From the NCBI RefSeq assembly GCF_963678635.1, contig NC_087062.1, positions 3,373,556 through 3,437,555 on the forward strand: DNA of 64,000 bases, written 5' to 3'. The stretch comes from Symsagittifera roscoffensis. Lineage: Eukaryota > Xenacoelomorpha > Acoela > Convolutidae. The notes beneath the pieces are model-generated. The model was not told the DNA's origin, did not search any database, and saw only the letters and a list, made by a program, of their open reading frames with translations. This document shows, one piece after another, positions 37,701-47,200 of the stretch (position 1 is the first letter of the stretch; every line of letters begins with the position of its first letter). The translations under genes and the position numbers were made by a program.

Positions 37701-39080
37701 TAGAAGATATAAAACTCCTTTAGTCGGTACATCAAAACGCACCACGCTCGATCCACTACGCGCTTCATCTGAAGTTCGTGAAATCACGCGAAAAAGGTTC
37801 CAACGTCGAAGCCATAGTTCCTTTCCATTTCATTAAGTGGTCGAAACGAAAACTCCGAAGAAGAACTGTGTTCAAAAAAGGATTAAAAAATCAATAAAAA
37901 ATGCTTACTTTTTTCTTTGGTTTTCTAACGGGCATCAACTCATAATCAGACCCATCGCCGTCATCTTCTTCACTCGAGGACAAAGCGAGCAACGAATGAT
38001 TTGGTAACCCTGTCTGAGCTGCTTGACCTTTTCTCGCCCCGTTCGAATGTCTTGAACCCTGATGGCCATTGGACACTGTTTGAGTGGGTACTAATGTGTT
38101 TTCACCCGTGACTTGGGTTCGAGTATGAGGCCATACTTCGTTCATGGCTCCACTATTTTTCACCCTCAGAGCAACACGGTCTTTACACGACATCAACATC
38201 AGCATTGCCTGGGTGCTAAAAAAGAGCACAAAATATGAGACTATTTTTTTTACAAGTAATGCCAAATTAATGTCAACATTACGCTTCTTAATTGGTCAGA
38301 AAATAGTGAAACTTTAGTCAATTTGACTTTTTTTGATACTTTGTTAAGGCGCGAAATGAGTTTAAAAAATGGTTCCAGACGTCAAACAAAATGAGCACTT
38401 TTGTATTATGATTAATTTCGTTAACATTCGGCTTTGACTGTAAATACGAGTTTGATCCATCGACGATTTGAATTAACATCATCGAGACTGACGATCGTGT
38501 AATTAAATTATCGGTTATGTAATCTTAGCGTATTTAATCGTCGCTTATGTAAACACTAACCTTAGTATGGCGACCATTGACATGATAAAGACACCTTCCA
38601 GGAATCCGGCCTGAATCAATAATAATGTTGACTTGCGCATCGCTTATAGTCTTCCTTGTTTGATACAATTTCGACCCTAAATTCGGACCTTGAGACAATA
38701 AAATCGTGCAAGGTGATGGCCGCATGCCCAACCCCCTCCCTCCCCCATTTAGACGAGTTTAGACATTCACTTGAATATATTAGTTTCTGACTCAAATATT
38801 TAGAGTTTTTCTTAATTTGGAATTTTTGGAAAAATGGAATTTTTCTAAAGACCATTATTTGACCCATGCAAAATTTTCGGATAACTACCTCTATTATTGC
38901 GTAACATCCATCTTTTTGGAACAAAAAATCATCAAATAGATGAAGAAAAGCAGTGAATAGTCTCACCTCTTTGAAAGCGTAGGGCAGTCCGAGCACGCCT
39001 GCCCCGATAAAGGATATGAAGACATTTCCGAATATCTGGACTGCATTAGTGCTCTTCGCCTCGCCACCTCCGCCCGTCAT
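19760..39080 (-). CDS. SLC36/AVT3-type amino-acid transporter gene (about 15 exons)
   Basis: A member of the amino acid/auxin permease superfamily (Aa_trans), which moves small neutral amino acids across plasma or lysosomal membranes, usually with protons. Fourteen exons were joined by splice sites and phase: 39080-38967, 38610-38561, 38215-37909, 37262-37236, 35981-35948, 31759-31694, 31050-30984, 29559-29401, 26614-26480, 26220-26154, 26085-26037, 25601-25449, 24231-24093, 20107-20048. Diagnostic blocks appear in family order: GAGVLGLPYAFKEAGF, SQTGFCCAYLIFI, FFLGIALYCYEGAGM, ITLNLP, FPVVQLLE, VIAIPNFSVLMALVGS. The sum is 475 codons plus 2 nt, close to the usual ~480 aa. The terminal exon is uncertain: 19787-19760 (adding 8 residues and a stop) is one choice; acceptors near 19665 and 19595 are others. 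The start is the ATG at 39078-39080; exons further 5' cannot be excluded. An unusual acidic, Ser-rich ~80-residue loop sits after TM2 (exon 3). Confidence 0.85.
20048..20107 (-). CDS. SLC36-like exon 14 (last confident exon)
   Basis: TTTGATTTCAG|AGAA to CTTGG|GTGAGT, phase 2 to 2; encodes ETSICQLALNYSLIFIGTLG, the last membrane segment. A directly duplicated intron block lies immediately upstream (20108-21405). Confidence 0.75.
20108..21405 (+). repeat. Direct tandem duplication in the last large transporter intron
   Basis: 20108-20694 and 20695-21405 are two diverged copies of one sequence. Shared blocks in order include CATTCATGGGGGGT, TTATTTCAGCTAACTTGC, AATACTTGGG, TAAGCCTGTTT and TTTAGGTTTACAGAGAATT. 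The second copy has an extra ~110 bp around 20885-21000. The shared edge GAAATCAAAA is the polypyrimidine/acceptor region of exon 14. Confidence 0.75.
21487..21935 (-). pseudogene. Merlin-superfamily (IS1595/ISXO2-like) transposase relic
   Basis: The minus strand encodes SFREQLSTVLSHYE, GGPEFLLEIDKY, RGRVPQQPIWIFGNVD, IMHSDEWRAFGGHQGMGF and HTETVESCW. These follow the order and spacing of the DDE domain of Merlin/IS1016-type transposases. All three acidic residues are visible (EID, SDEW, ESCW), but a frameshift near 21787 separates the first from the others, and a stop follows ESCWN. A GGTCTTTTTTTAGTTCC stretch at the right end of the coding remnant (about 21499 leftward) resembles the inverted repeats of the MITEs in this window. 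It lies in a transporter intron. Confidence 0.8.
21949..22436 (+). repeat. Copy of the ~490-bp CATAGCCAACAG repeat (near full length)
   Basis: Runs from ACATAGCCAACAGACAG through the conserved blocks TTCGCTGGGA, CTGTTCGATAG and CTTTTAGC to GAACTACATTTATCGACGCTT. Near the ends AGTCAATGAAC and its inverted counterpart face each other. No coding capacity. Confidence 0.75.
23205..23392 (-). repeat. tRNA-derived SINE
   Basis: On the minus strand a tRNA-like head (box A TGGCTGAGTGGTTAGTGCG, box B-like GATCGAATCCTAG) is followed by a tail. The tail block GAGGCTTATTTCTA recurs at 33790-33965. The anticodon stem does not pair properly, so it is not called as a tRNA gene. Confidence 0.65.
23463..23820 (+). 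repeat. Copy of the ~490-bp repeat, internally shortened
   Basis: Head CACAGCCAACAGGCAGTTCG, middle GACCCAATTTGAGAAAACTGG, end CTACGTTCATCGACTCTTAA; plus orientation. Confidence 0.75.
24093..24231 (-). CDS. SLC36-like exon 13 (IPNF...LVGS)
   Basis: The acceptor is set by phase: CAACGAG|CT is the only nearby AG that joins exon 12 in the conserved frame. Donor CACGA|GTAAGT. Encodes VIAIPNFSVLMALVGSTCCT and the next membrane segment. Confidence 0.8.
24912..25270 (+). repeat. Copy of the ~490-bp repeat
   Basis: Head AACATAGCCACAGACAGTTG, middle AATTTGAGAAAACTGGGTC, end CTACGTTCACCGACTCTTAA; plus orientation. Confidence 0.75.
25449..25601 (-). CDS. SLC36-like exon 12 (FPVVQLLE)
   Basis: TTGTTTAG|TGATG to ACAG|GTACTA; encodes MMFPVVQLLEAKLLPE, a Ser/Asn-rich linker and VLRCSLVCVT. 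Phase 1 to 1. Confidence 0.8.
26037..26085 (-). CDS. SLC36-like exon 11 (ITLNLP)
   Basis: TTTTTTTCAG|TCT to GATT|GTGAGT; encodes SFGKETQPIITLNLPD. Confidence 0.85.
26154..26220 (-). CDS. SLC36-like exon 10
   Basis: TTGTTTTAG|AATC to TTG|GTAAGA; encodes IFKLVMLIVTTLYIVFGAAG plus YL. Confidence 0.85.
26480..26614 (-). CDS. SLC36-like exon 9 (FEG-type motif)
   Basis: TTTATAG|AAAA to AAAGG|GTATGC; encodes GFPFFLGIALYCYEGAGMIL, where the family has FFG.A.FAFEGI.. Confidence 0.88.
27252..27482. mobile_element. Possible short inverted-repeat transposon
   Basis: AACCGTACAATCCCCCC at 27252-27268 faces GGGGGGTGATTGTACGGTT ending at 27482, next to a 14-G run. Internal 195 bp are non-coding. No target duplication identified. 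Confidence 0.5.
27700..28028 (+). repeat. 3' half of a ~490-bp repeat copy
   Basis: Contains CCAATTTGAGAAAACTGGGTC, TTTGCAGTTCGATGG and the end CTACGTTCATCGACTCTTAA; plus orientation. Confidence 0.7.
28046..28400 (+). repeat. Copy of the ~490-bp repeat lacking the far end
   Basis: Head CAATATACAGTTGGAAAAGA, then GCCAATGAACAG and the conserved GAAAATC..AATCCACTTTCG region; it begins right after the previous copy ends. Confidence 0.7.
29050..29335 (+). repeat. Internal fragment of the ~490-bp repeat
   Basis: Carries AACCCAATTTGAGAAAACTG, AGCTGTTCGATAG and AACAAAGGAAATGAACTGAA; it abuts transporter exon 8. Confidence 0.7.
29401..29559 (-). CDS. SLC36-like exon 8 (two membrane segments)
   Basis: TTATTAG|GGCC to GTGTC|GTAAGT, phase 2 to 2; encodes ATWLLGLLPVLAGLCFYRNL followed by SLFSILADCANVFAYLIVFY. 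Confidence 0.85.
30448..30595 (+). repeat. 13-bp tandem repeat (GACCACAATTTTT)
   Basis: About eight units of GACCACAATTTTT with a few longer variants (GACATATTTTT inserts). The minus-strand frame through it is repeat-driven, not a gene. Confidence 0.85.
30984..31050 (-). CDS. SLC36-like exon 7 (GFCCAYLIFI)
   Basis: GCTGTTTAG|GG to GAACA|GTGAGT; encodes GFCCAYLIFIQENLTDFVPS, the most diagnostic block of the gene. Confidence 0.88.
31694..31759 (-). CDS. SLC36-like exon 6 (TM3)
   Basis: ATTTCAG|CTGAG to ACAG|GTAAAT; encodes FALGYFGKLTVELSLVVSQT, matching the family's ALG..GK..V...L..SQ.G pattern. Confidence 0.85.
32388..32450 (+). repeat. 21-bp tandem repeat, three units
   Basis: Three near-identical copies of TTTTAAGGACGAAAAATACAA. 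The unit length is a multiple of three, so a frame over it repeats a heptapeptide, but no other coding evidence exists. Confidence 0.85.
32883..33230 (+). repeat. Copy of the ~490-bp repeat
   Basis: Head ACACCTAGCCAACAGACAAT, ATTTGAGAAAACTGAACC, CAACTGTTGATAG; the end is diverged. Plus orientation. Confidence 0.65.
33293..33670 (+). repeat. Copy of the ~490-bp repeat
   Basis: Head AGAAACAGCCAACAGAAATT, then AAAAGAGTCAAAGAGCGC; end CTCATAGACTCTTAAC. The two ends pair as imperfect inverted repeats. Plus orientation. Confidence 0.7.
33790..33965 (-). repeat. tRNA-derived SINE, second copy
   Basis: Minus strand: GGTTCGAATCTGACGCG (box B-like), then the shared tail with CGAGGCTTATTTCTATTTC and a GGTTGCGAAGCAATGC end, matching 23205-23392. 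The 5' head is cut off. Confidence 0.6.
34381..34862 (+). repeat. Copy of the ~490-bp repeat, near full length
   Basis: Head ACACAGCCAACAAACAATGG, AAAAGAGTCTATGAACGC, ATTTGAGACTACTGG, end TTACGTTCATCAAATC; plus orientation. Confidence 0.7.
35948..35981 (-). CDS. SLC36-like small exon 5 (34 nt)
   Basis: TGCTTTAG|CTG to GTAG|GTAAGC; encodes LKNKDLDYADV and leaves one base, which matches the phase of the next exon. The content resembles the YxDLG segment before TM3. Confidence 0.7.
37236..37262 (-). CDS. SLC36-like micro-exon 4 (27 nt)
   Basis: CGTTTCAG|GTAGTT to CATCAC|GTAAGT, phase 0 to 0, encoding VVYYESYHH. It preserves the frame whether included or skipped, so it may be alternatively spliced. 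Confidence 0.6.
37909..38215 (-). CDS. SLC36-like exon 3 (end of TM2 and long acidic loop)
   Basis: Acceptor CTTTTTTTAG|C, donor AAA|GTAAGC. After STQAMLMLMSCKDRV comes a low-complexity hydrophilic stretch with SSSEEDDGDGSDYE and a basic end (KPKKK). The loop is longer than the short TM2-TM3 linker I expect in this family. Confidence 0.85.
38561..38610 (-). CDS. SLC36-like exon 2 (start of TM2)
   Basis: Acceptor TTGATTCAG|GCC, donor AG|GTTAGT; encodes AGFLEGVFIMSMVAIL and leaves two bases (phase 2). Confidence 0.8.
38967..39080 (-). CDS. SLC36-like exon 1 (start ATG, TM1)
   Basis: Encodes the Gly-rich N-terminus and TM1 with IGAGVLGLPYAFKE, the conserved entry motif of the family. Ends in frame at GAG|GTGAGA (phase 0). 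An acceptor-like ACTTCAG lies 16 nt before the ATG. Confidence 0.85.
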
Positions 39081-39352
39081 AGTTACATAATAATAACTGA
39101 AGTTACGCAATGAGAACGGAAGTTACATAAGCAATAAAGACATTCAGAGTTACGTAATCACAACTGAAGTTTATCAAGCGATAAAACACATCCCAGTACT
39201 GATTTAAATGTGCCTAAGACAATCCAATTTTTCTGACAGAGCCGTTACATTGCCATAGAATGAAAGCTATCCAGCCGAAAACTCAAAGAGGGATCTAGGA
39301 TTGTGATTGTCTCGCAGAGGTTGAGTATGGTACAAAATATATTCCTTAGAGC

Positions 39353-39741
39353 CAGGGGATGATCTAGGATTTTCTCTCGAGGGGGGAAGTTGGCGGATTT
39401 TCAAAAAAAATTTCGACCTTTTTTTTAGGTCGACCAATTTGATTTTCCGAGCTGCTCTCCTAAAGCACTAAAAGTGAGCTGTTTTGACCAAATTTTCAGC
39501 GCCGCGGGCAAATTTTTGAAAAAAGACGTAAAAAAGCCATTATGGGCACTTTTTGGAAAATTTTAACAAAAAATTGCGGTTTTTAGGCGCGCGCTCCCCC
39601 TCAAAGTTAGTATATATTGGCGCCAAAGGCGCCTTCAGAAAAATTTTAGTGTCGGTAGGCCAAAAATGGATTTCTTAAAAAGTACCGAAGGGGGGACCCT
39701 TTGGGTCGGCAGGGGGTCGAATCCCCCTAAATCCGCCAGTG
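39353..39741 (+). mobile_element. Non-autonomous hAT-like element, 389 bp
   Basis: Ends CAGGGGATGATCTAGG and CCTAAATCCGCCAGTG are inverted repeats of the common hAT type (CAGGG..GGATCTAGG). It is flanked by a perfect 8-bp duplication CTTAGAGC (39345-39352, 39742-39749). Non-coding. It sits between the RAD54L poly(A) signal and the transporter start. Confidence 0.88.
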
Positions 39742-39752
39742 CTTAGAGCCTT

Positions 39753-39758
39753 TTTATT
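39753..39758 (-). promoter_or_regulatory. Candidate poly(A) signal of RAD54L (AATAAA)
   Basis: AATAAA on the minus strand about 107 nt past the RAD54L stop and only 4 nt from the right target duplication of the hAT-like element. Confidence 0.5.
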
Positions 39759-39864
39759 TACTCTTCAACTGGATTTTTGGAAAACTAGCAGACAAAATTG
39801 CTTATCAATTAAAAATTTCATTCAACAAACCAACAGAAATAATTATTCAAATCATTAAGTCACA

Positions 39865-41219
39865 TCAAACAGTGGTTTTCTGTGTATGCGACTTGTGGTA
39901 AAACACAAACGATATCGGGCAACTATCCCAAACCTGCTTCAGACTCAAATCGATCAAGTCTTTTTTATTCGCACAGTGATTCCACAGGGACAAATCCGAA
40001 TTGCAATCACTGTCTTCTGGTGGTAATTTAGACTGGATATTATTCACACATCTTTTGCATTTCAATTTCTCATGCGTATCACTGACCGTATTAGAGTCTA
40101 ATCGAAACAGAGATTTCAACTCTTGCAACGAAAAAAGTCGTTCCACATTTTCTTCATTATCAACCACACAACTGCTCAGAGCTTTTTTATGCTCTTGACG
40201 TTGCAACATTTTCTCTTCTATCGACCCTGTAGCTAGCAGACGATACACGTAGCATACTTTCTTTTGACCATCTCGCCAAACTCGAGCCATAGCTTGATCG
40301 TCATTGGCTGGATTCCAATCGGGGTCGAACATGACCAGACGATTAGCACCAATCAGATTCAAGCCACAGCCTCCAGCTTTACTGCTGAGCATGAAAATGA
40401 AGTCTTCGCTTGCAAGGTCATTAAAATTATCAACAACTTTAGCTCGTTTCTTAATACTCATTGTACCATCTAGCCGTACAAACTTGTAGTTTCGCTTCAA
40501 GCACAGTCTTTCGAACAAGTCCAAAGTTTGTGTGTAGTTTGAAACCAAAACTACTTTGTCGGTTGTCGTACTTTTGATGACTGCCAGTAGATAATCCAAA
40601 ACCAAAATTTTTCCAGAAAAACTAGGATTCAATGTATGCTCCGAAAAATTTGGCGGAAAAATAGGAAGAAATTTTTTGAACACATCTTGAGTTTTGCACA
40701 TTTCGTAAACTAAAGACGGATGACAGCATATTTTTTTCAACGTCGTTATTGCACTTAAAGACGATGAATTCGTATCCAGTTTATTGCAGAGAATTGACGT
40801 GAATCCGTTGTACAAATCAGCTTGAAACTGGGTTAACTTACAACATATAACCTCTTCGTATTTCACTGGAAGGTATTTCGTTAGCAGAGCTTGAGTTCTT
40901 CTCAAAATACATTTGTTCACAATTCCCAAAAGCTCCTGCAATTTTTCATTTCCGGCATCTTTCTGCTTATCAGTTGCGTCAGCGTCTCGTCCTCGTAAAA
41001 TCGGAGTCTCAAACTTCTTCTTAAACTCCTGTGCGGTTCCTAAGATCCCAGAGTTCACAAAGTGGACAAGACTGAAGTATTCAAGAAGGTCGTTTTGGAT
41101 CGGGGTTCCAGATAGGAGAACCCTTCGCTTAGCCGAACTATTCGACAAAGCTTGATATGTTTGGTTCTCGGAGTTTTTGAGACGGTGACCTTCGTCACAC
41201 ATGATCAAGTCCACCACTC
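39865..41219 (-). CDS. RAD54L: RAD54L exon 5 (motifs II-VI and C-terminus)
   Basis: GTTTACAG|GAGTG start; 451 codons to the stop. Contains all of the second RecA-like lobe in one exon. Confidence 0.96.
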
Positions 41220-44200
41220 CTGTAAACAATTTTCTAGATTTGGTGGTATTAATATTTAAAACAACAGCTACTCAATATACCAATAATTAAAACTATTGTA
41301 TTTTATACTGTAAGACGCAATTTTTCACGCAAAGAAAAACAATTCAATGAAGATGCACATTTTTTCCGGTAAAAAGACACATCTTTTCGCCAGGAACAGC
41401 AAAAAAAGTAAAAAGATCTTGATAATTTCAGAGACAGTCATCATCATCATCTCAGGGATTCGACCCCCAGCCGACTCAAAGGGTCCCTCCTTTGTATTAC
41501 TGTACTACTTTGAGATATCCATTTTTGGCTGACTGATCCTAAAATTTTTCTAAAGGCGCCAAAATATACTCAGAGAAAAAACAAATTTAGCCAAAAACTT
41601 CCTAAAAGCACTTTTTTTTAAATTTGCCTTTAGCGCAGAAAATTTGCTCAAAATGGGGTCTTTATAGTGATTTGCAAGAGCTCAGAAAACCCGCTCCCTC
41701 AAGAAAATCCTAGATCCGCCCCTGGTTAAGGTATATTTTTGGAAGATAGAATAAAAGCATTGTCGGCTTTTTCGATTTTTCTACAGAATTTCATATTTCC
41801 ATTAATTTCACGAAACACGTAAGCGTGTATTAACCAGTGCTAATGGCGTTGACATGCAGTCTGAATGTCTCGTATGATATGACCATGACTGGCTGCACAA
41901 TGCGTATCTGGCGCATGAATCCACTGATGTTCTTGTCTATCTCGTCCTTGGCCCCACTGTCTATGGTCAGCACATTGATTCTGTTCGGCAGCCACTTCTT
42001 GAACTCATTGGCCCAGTTCTTCACCAGACTAGAAGGACACACGATGATCACCTGTAAAATATACTTCTCATAACTTACATTAACTTATATAAAGATTTAT
42101 TTTAATCATATCTAACAATTAATTTTTCAAAAAATTTCTCATACTAATGCTGTATGAAAAAGCTAGCCCGAATTTTTTTTAAAGTATTGGCAAAGTAACG
42201 TTAAGTTATATCCAATTAAATTCCCTTAAATTGCAACTGATTTAAAAAAAACTGCTATATACTTTTGTACATTTGTACATAATTGCTATATATATAATTT
42301 GTACTGACAGAATTAATTAAAAGAAGCTGTGTGCCAATTTTGAGAACAGCTGGCAAGCAATTATGAAATTGCAGCGGACCTTGAGCTATCTATTATTTTC
42401 ATGACTTTCGTATAAGAATTTTTTCTTGAAATAGACCACAAACTACTTCAATTTAATTTTGTCCGTTTTAAGTTTACTCCAATCATTCCAATATTTATCT
42501 CAAAGATTTTTTTTAAAATCCCGAGATCTGACGGACTGCGAATGAAGTGAACTTTTGAGAAAGAGAACATAGCTGAGCTGAACATACCCGTTGACACAGC
42601 GGGGTGCTGTTGGGTCCTTGTCTGATCACAGTCCAGACTAGAGTGACACACTGGAGAGACTTGCCCAGTCCCATCTCGTCTGCCAGAATGCACCCATAGC
42701 TGCCTTCTATCGTCACTCCAGTCACACAGTCGTAGAGAAACTTCACACCTGATGAAAATCATAATTTTAGTAATGCCATAATGTTGGCAGTATTTGTTTC
42801 AGTCAACAAAAAATTATCATTTTTGTTCGTTTTCTGGGTCTTTTCTGTTATACAGCCCAAAACTTTTCTTTCTGTTATTTTGAAAACTGCATCGTAAATC
42901 TCGAACCTGATTGGCTGAAACTATTAACAACTTTAAAAAAAAAGAAAATCAAGATTTTCATTAACAACAGAAGCTGAACGAACAATTTGGCCATTTTGGG
43001 CCATATAACAGAAAAGACCACATTTTTTTGGTTGAAGATGTTTAACTACGCATTGACTTAGACCGGTTAGAGAAGAAACAAATTTTGACAATCCCTGTCA
43101 AGTGTAATTGTAGTTTTTCTTGAAGAAGTCGCCTTAACAACTAGAAGCACACACTGCTTTTGAACTTTCTAAGCCTTGAAAAGAGGAAACCTAATTTATT
43201 TATAAAACTGTATTCCTACTAGGGGCCCAGCTGAAAGCTGGAGAGACCTGTTTGATTATTTTAATATTGATTATTTTAAAATTGTTTTAAAATTTCAGGT
43301 TTCTCAAGTCGATAGCGCCCTTCCTACGCAAAAAAAGTGAAAGAGAAGCTTATGCATTCATTGGTAACGCTTTTGTCCAAGCATTGCAAATATGACTATA
43401 ATATGTTGAATATAACTGACATCACAAAAACGTTCTGGAACAAACCGACCTGATTAAAGAGAACTAGCGTAACTCGTGCAACTTCTCGTTGGACTTCTTC
43501 GAACCATACAAAAAAACTCAACACAAAGCCAATAGCACCAAGCAAAAGCGAGAAAACGTAAGCATAGCGGATTCCATTGTCTAAAAAATACACACAATAA
43601 GTATATTGAATCTTTGTTCCAATGCCAAAAAACTTTTAAAAAAACTTTTCCTAAGTGTACAGCTCTTCCCCGAGACAAATTAAGGACCAGCCGCTTGGGC
43701 AGGGGAGTTTCCTACAACCTGGTCTATCGATTAAACCCTTAATCCCATATCTGGATGGGTAGTTTTTGAAGAAATCGAAAAAGTTTGAAAAAATGGCCTA
43801 AAAACCGAAAAATTGACTATTCCTAAGTGTATAGCTCTTCCCCTAGACAAATTAGGGACGAGCCGTTTGTGTAGGGGGGGTTCCTACAACCTGGTCTATC
43901 GATTAAACCCTTAATCCCAAATCTGGACGGGTAGTTTTTGAGGAAATCGGAAAGATTTGAAAAAAGGCCAAAAAAGTGACTTTTCCTAAGTCTATAGCTC
44001 TTCTCCTAGGCAAGTTAAGGACCAGCCACTAGTGCGGGGGAGTTTCATACAACCTGGTCTATCGATTAAACCCTTAATTCCAAATCTGGATGGGTAGTTT
44101 TTGAGGAAATCGATAATTTCCGAAAAAATAGGCAAAAAAATCAAAAAAGTGACTTTTCCTAAGTCTATAGCTCTTCCCCTAAGCAAATTAGGGACCAGCC

Positions 44201-47200
44201 GCTTGTGCATGGGGGGTTCCTACAACCTGGTCTAACGATTAAACCCTTAATCCCAAATCTGGACGGGTAGTTTTTGAGGAAATCGGAAAGATTTGAAAAA
44301 AGGCCAAAAAAAGTCAAAAAAGTGACTTTTCCTAAGTCTATAGCTCTTCCCCTAGGCAAGTTAAGGACCAGCCGCTTGTGCGGGGAGTTTCCTACAACCT
44401 CGTCTATCGATTAAACCCTTAATTCTAAATCTGGATGGGTAGTTTTTGAGGAAATCGATAATTTCAAAAAAAATAGGCAAAAAAAATCAAAAAAGTGACT
44501 TTTCCTAAGTCTATAGCTCTTCCCCTAAGCAAATTAGGGACCAGCCGCTTGTGCGTTGGAGTTTCTTACAACCTGGTCTATCGATTAAACCCTTAATTTC
44601 AAATCTGGATGAGTAGTTTTTGAGGAAATCGATAATTTCCGAAAAAATAGGCAAAAAAATCAAAAAAGTGACTTTTCCTAAGTCTATAGCTCTTCCCCTA
44701 AGCAAATTAGGGACCAGCCGCTTGTGCATGGGGGGTTCCTACAACCTGGTCTATCGATTAAACCCTTAATCCCAAATCTGGACGGGTAGTTTTTGAGGAA
44801 ATCGAAAATTTCCGCAAAAATGGGCAAGAAGTGAAAAAAGTACCGAGTTGTGAAGCTTTTCTAAGACCGTAGGGGGTGGGGTATGGTAAAAATTGCTCTA
44901 AATTTTATGCAGGCAGGTAGGTGAAACGCTACTGAGTCCATTGGTACCACTTTTATGAGAATCTGACGGGTAGTTTTTTGAGAAAGCGAATTTTTCGAAA
45001 AAGCGTCTCAAAAAAAAAATAAATAAAAAAAAAATAAAAATAAAAAATAAAAAAAAAAACCAGATCTCATCTGGAAAAAAAAAAACGTTTTCATAATACC
45101 TGTTTAATAAATCAAACAGGAATTATGTTTTTCATTCAATAGAAGCATCTAACGGTCTATAAAACTGCGGTTTACTGGAAAATACACAAAAACTAAAGAA
45201 CAAACTTTTTTCTTGGGTAATTTTCTTCGTTAACTGCTCAAGAAGTACCAATAAAAAGTTTTTGGCTCGATTATAATTTTTAAAATTTGAAGCCAATACA
45301 AAATCCTTGAGTTAAAAATCGAAATAAACAACCAATTAACTAGACTAAGTCAACCAAAGAGGTCGCACATTCTATGCTATACAGACAGCAAAATGATTTT
45401 TGGTTTCCTTTTCCTAACCAGAATTAAATTCGATTTATGCAGACTAAGAAGTTAATTTGTGATCATTTCGTTTTTCGAACAGAGTTACCTGTTAATAAAA
45501 GGGTACTAAGTTTACTTGTTTGGTCCCGTGACAACTAGTTCAGATGATTGGACCCGCTTATATTCTAAAATGAAAAGCCAGCACGGGATTCGAACCTACA
45601 TTTTTGAGGGACCAAACAAGTAAACTAGTACCTAAAAAAATCAGTGCATACCTTCTCGTTGATGTGGTCTTAGAACTCTAGAGAGGATGGGATCGACTAC
45701 TACATGCACTTCCTGTTTAGTCGCATCACTGTTCATCTTGTCGTGTTCACTCAACTCAGTCGGCCAGTACAACACGAGAGCATTCTCCCCATTCGGATCA
45801 TGAAGGGAACTCTTACACCCACTTCTCTTGATACCCAATGACCTTTCAGAAAAAGAAACTACTGTAATTATATTAAATTATTTAAACTTTTGTAGTACAT
45901 CTTACGTAATAAGGTACATTATAGTAATTTTTTTAACCCTCCTGAAAGAATGAAAACATGAAAACTTACCATTGTAAACATCATACGCTTCAAATTTATG
46001 TACATTTTATTTTGCTACAGCTGGAAGAAAAAAAACATTAAAGCTTGACAGTAAGAGCAATTTTCTCAAACAAAGCCATTAGAGGCAGTAGCGCATTTAG
46101 GGCGGGGGGGATGGACAACTCCCCCCGCCCTCAGGGATTCGACCCCCAACCGACCCAATTTTGAGATATCTATTTTTGGTGAGGTACCCAAAAAAAATTT
46201 AATAGCGCCTTTGGCGCCAAAAAAAAATTGAGGGGGGAGCGCGCGCCGAAAAAACACGTATTTTTGGTCGAATTTTTCCAAAAAGCGCCTAAAACGCCTT
46301 TCAAAAACTTACCTGCTTTAAAAAATTTGGTCAAAACGGTGTATTTACAGTGACTTGGGAGAGCTCAGAAAATCAATTTGGTCGACTAAAAAAAAAGGTC
46401 GACAAAATTTCTGAAAATCCCCTTATCTCGAGAAAATTCTAGATCCGCCCCTGATTAGAGGCATTGAAAAAAGAAAACAAGCTCGATAGAATTTTGGAGT
46501 CTGATAAAGATTATTTCACTTGACGCTTTTTAAAATGAGTGAACTAGGAAACTTAGGTATATATTGTCATTGTAAGTATATATAAATTTTACAACTTTGT
46601 TAAGAAAACGTTTGATGACAATGTTTTACTTTTTCTGAAATATCTGAACTTTTCTGCTTATCTCCCAGGCGCGGATCTAGGATTTTCTCGAAAGCGGAGG
46701 GGGCGGATTTTAAAATATCTATAATTTGGTGTCGATTTTTTTAGCCGACCAAAATGATTCTCTGAGCTCTCCCAAACAATCATAATAACAATAATAAAAA
46801 AGTGTTTCCAATATAGATTCCATTCACAGTAAAATTTACTACATTTACGACCAAAAGAAATCTCATCGCGAGAACGCCGTGGAACTTAGCAGCCCGTATT
46901 CAGGAGCCTCTGATCCTGGTATGGCTTTTATTGGTTTTAATACCGATAGTTAATCAAAAAGAAAATGATTTGGTGCAAAAAAATGGAAAGCAAAAAAAGG
47001 GCAAAAACTCAGCAGTATACCTAACCTTGACGACCAAATGTTTGGTATGTTATTTCTACTCATAAATGAGTTTAACCTGTTGATAATTTCGTAGAATGAA
47101 ATTGTCCCGAAAAACCTGACTGAAGATTTGTAAATGCTATTCTGTGCATCTCTGAATCCAGGGTACAAAATCTAAGTAGTATTTCAAAACAAAGTTGAAC

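Noticed and set aside
38616-38966. Extension of the transporter ORF beyond the FKE codon
   Set aside because: A GTGAGA donor follows FKE, and the conserved continuation (AGFLEG) is in the next exon at 38610.
43992-44729. Three similar minus-strand ORFs starting [10 protein letters not shown] or [10 protein letters not shown]
   Set aside because: They are translations of the 173-bp satellite units. The period is not a multiple of three and no other coding evidence exists.
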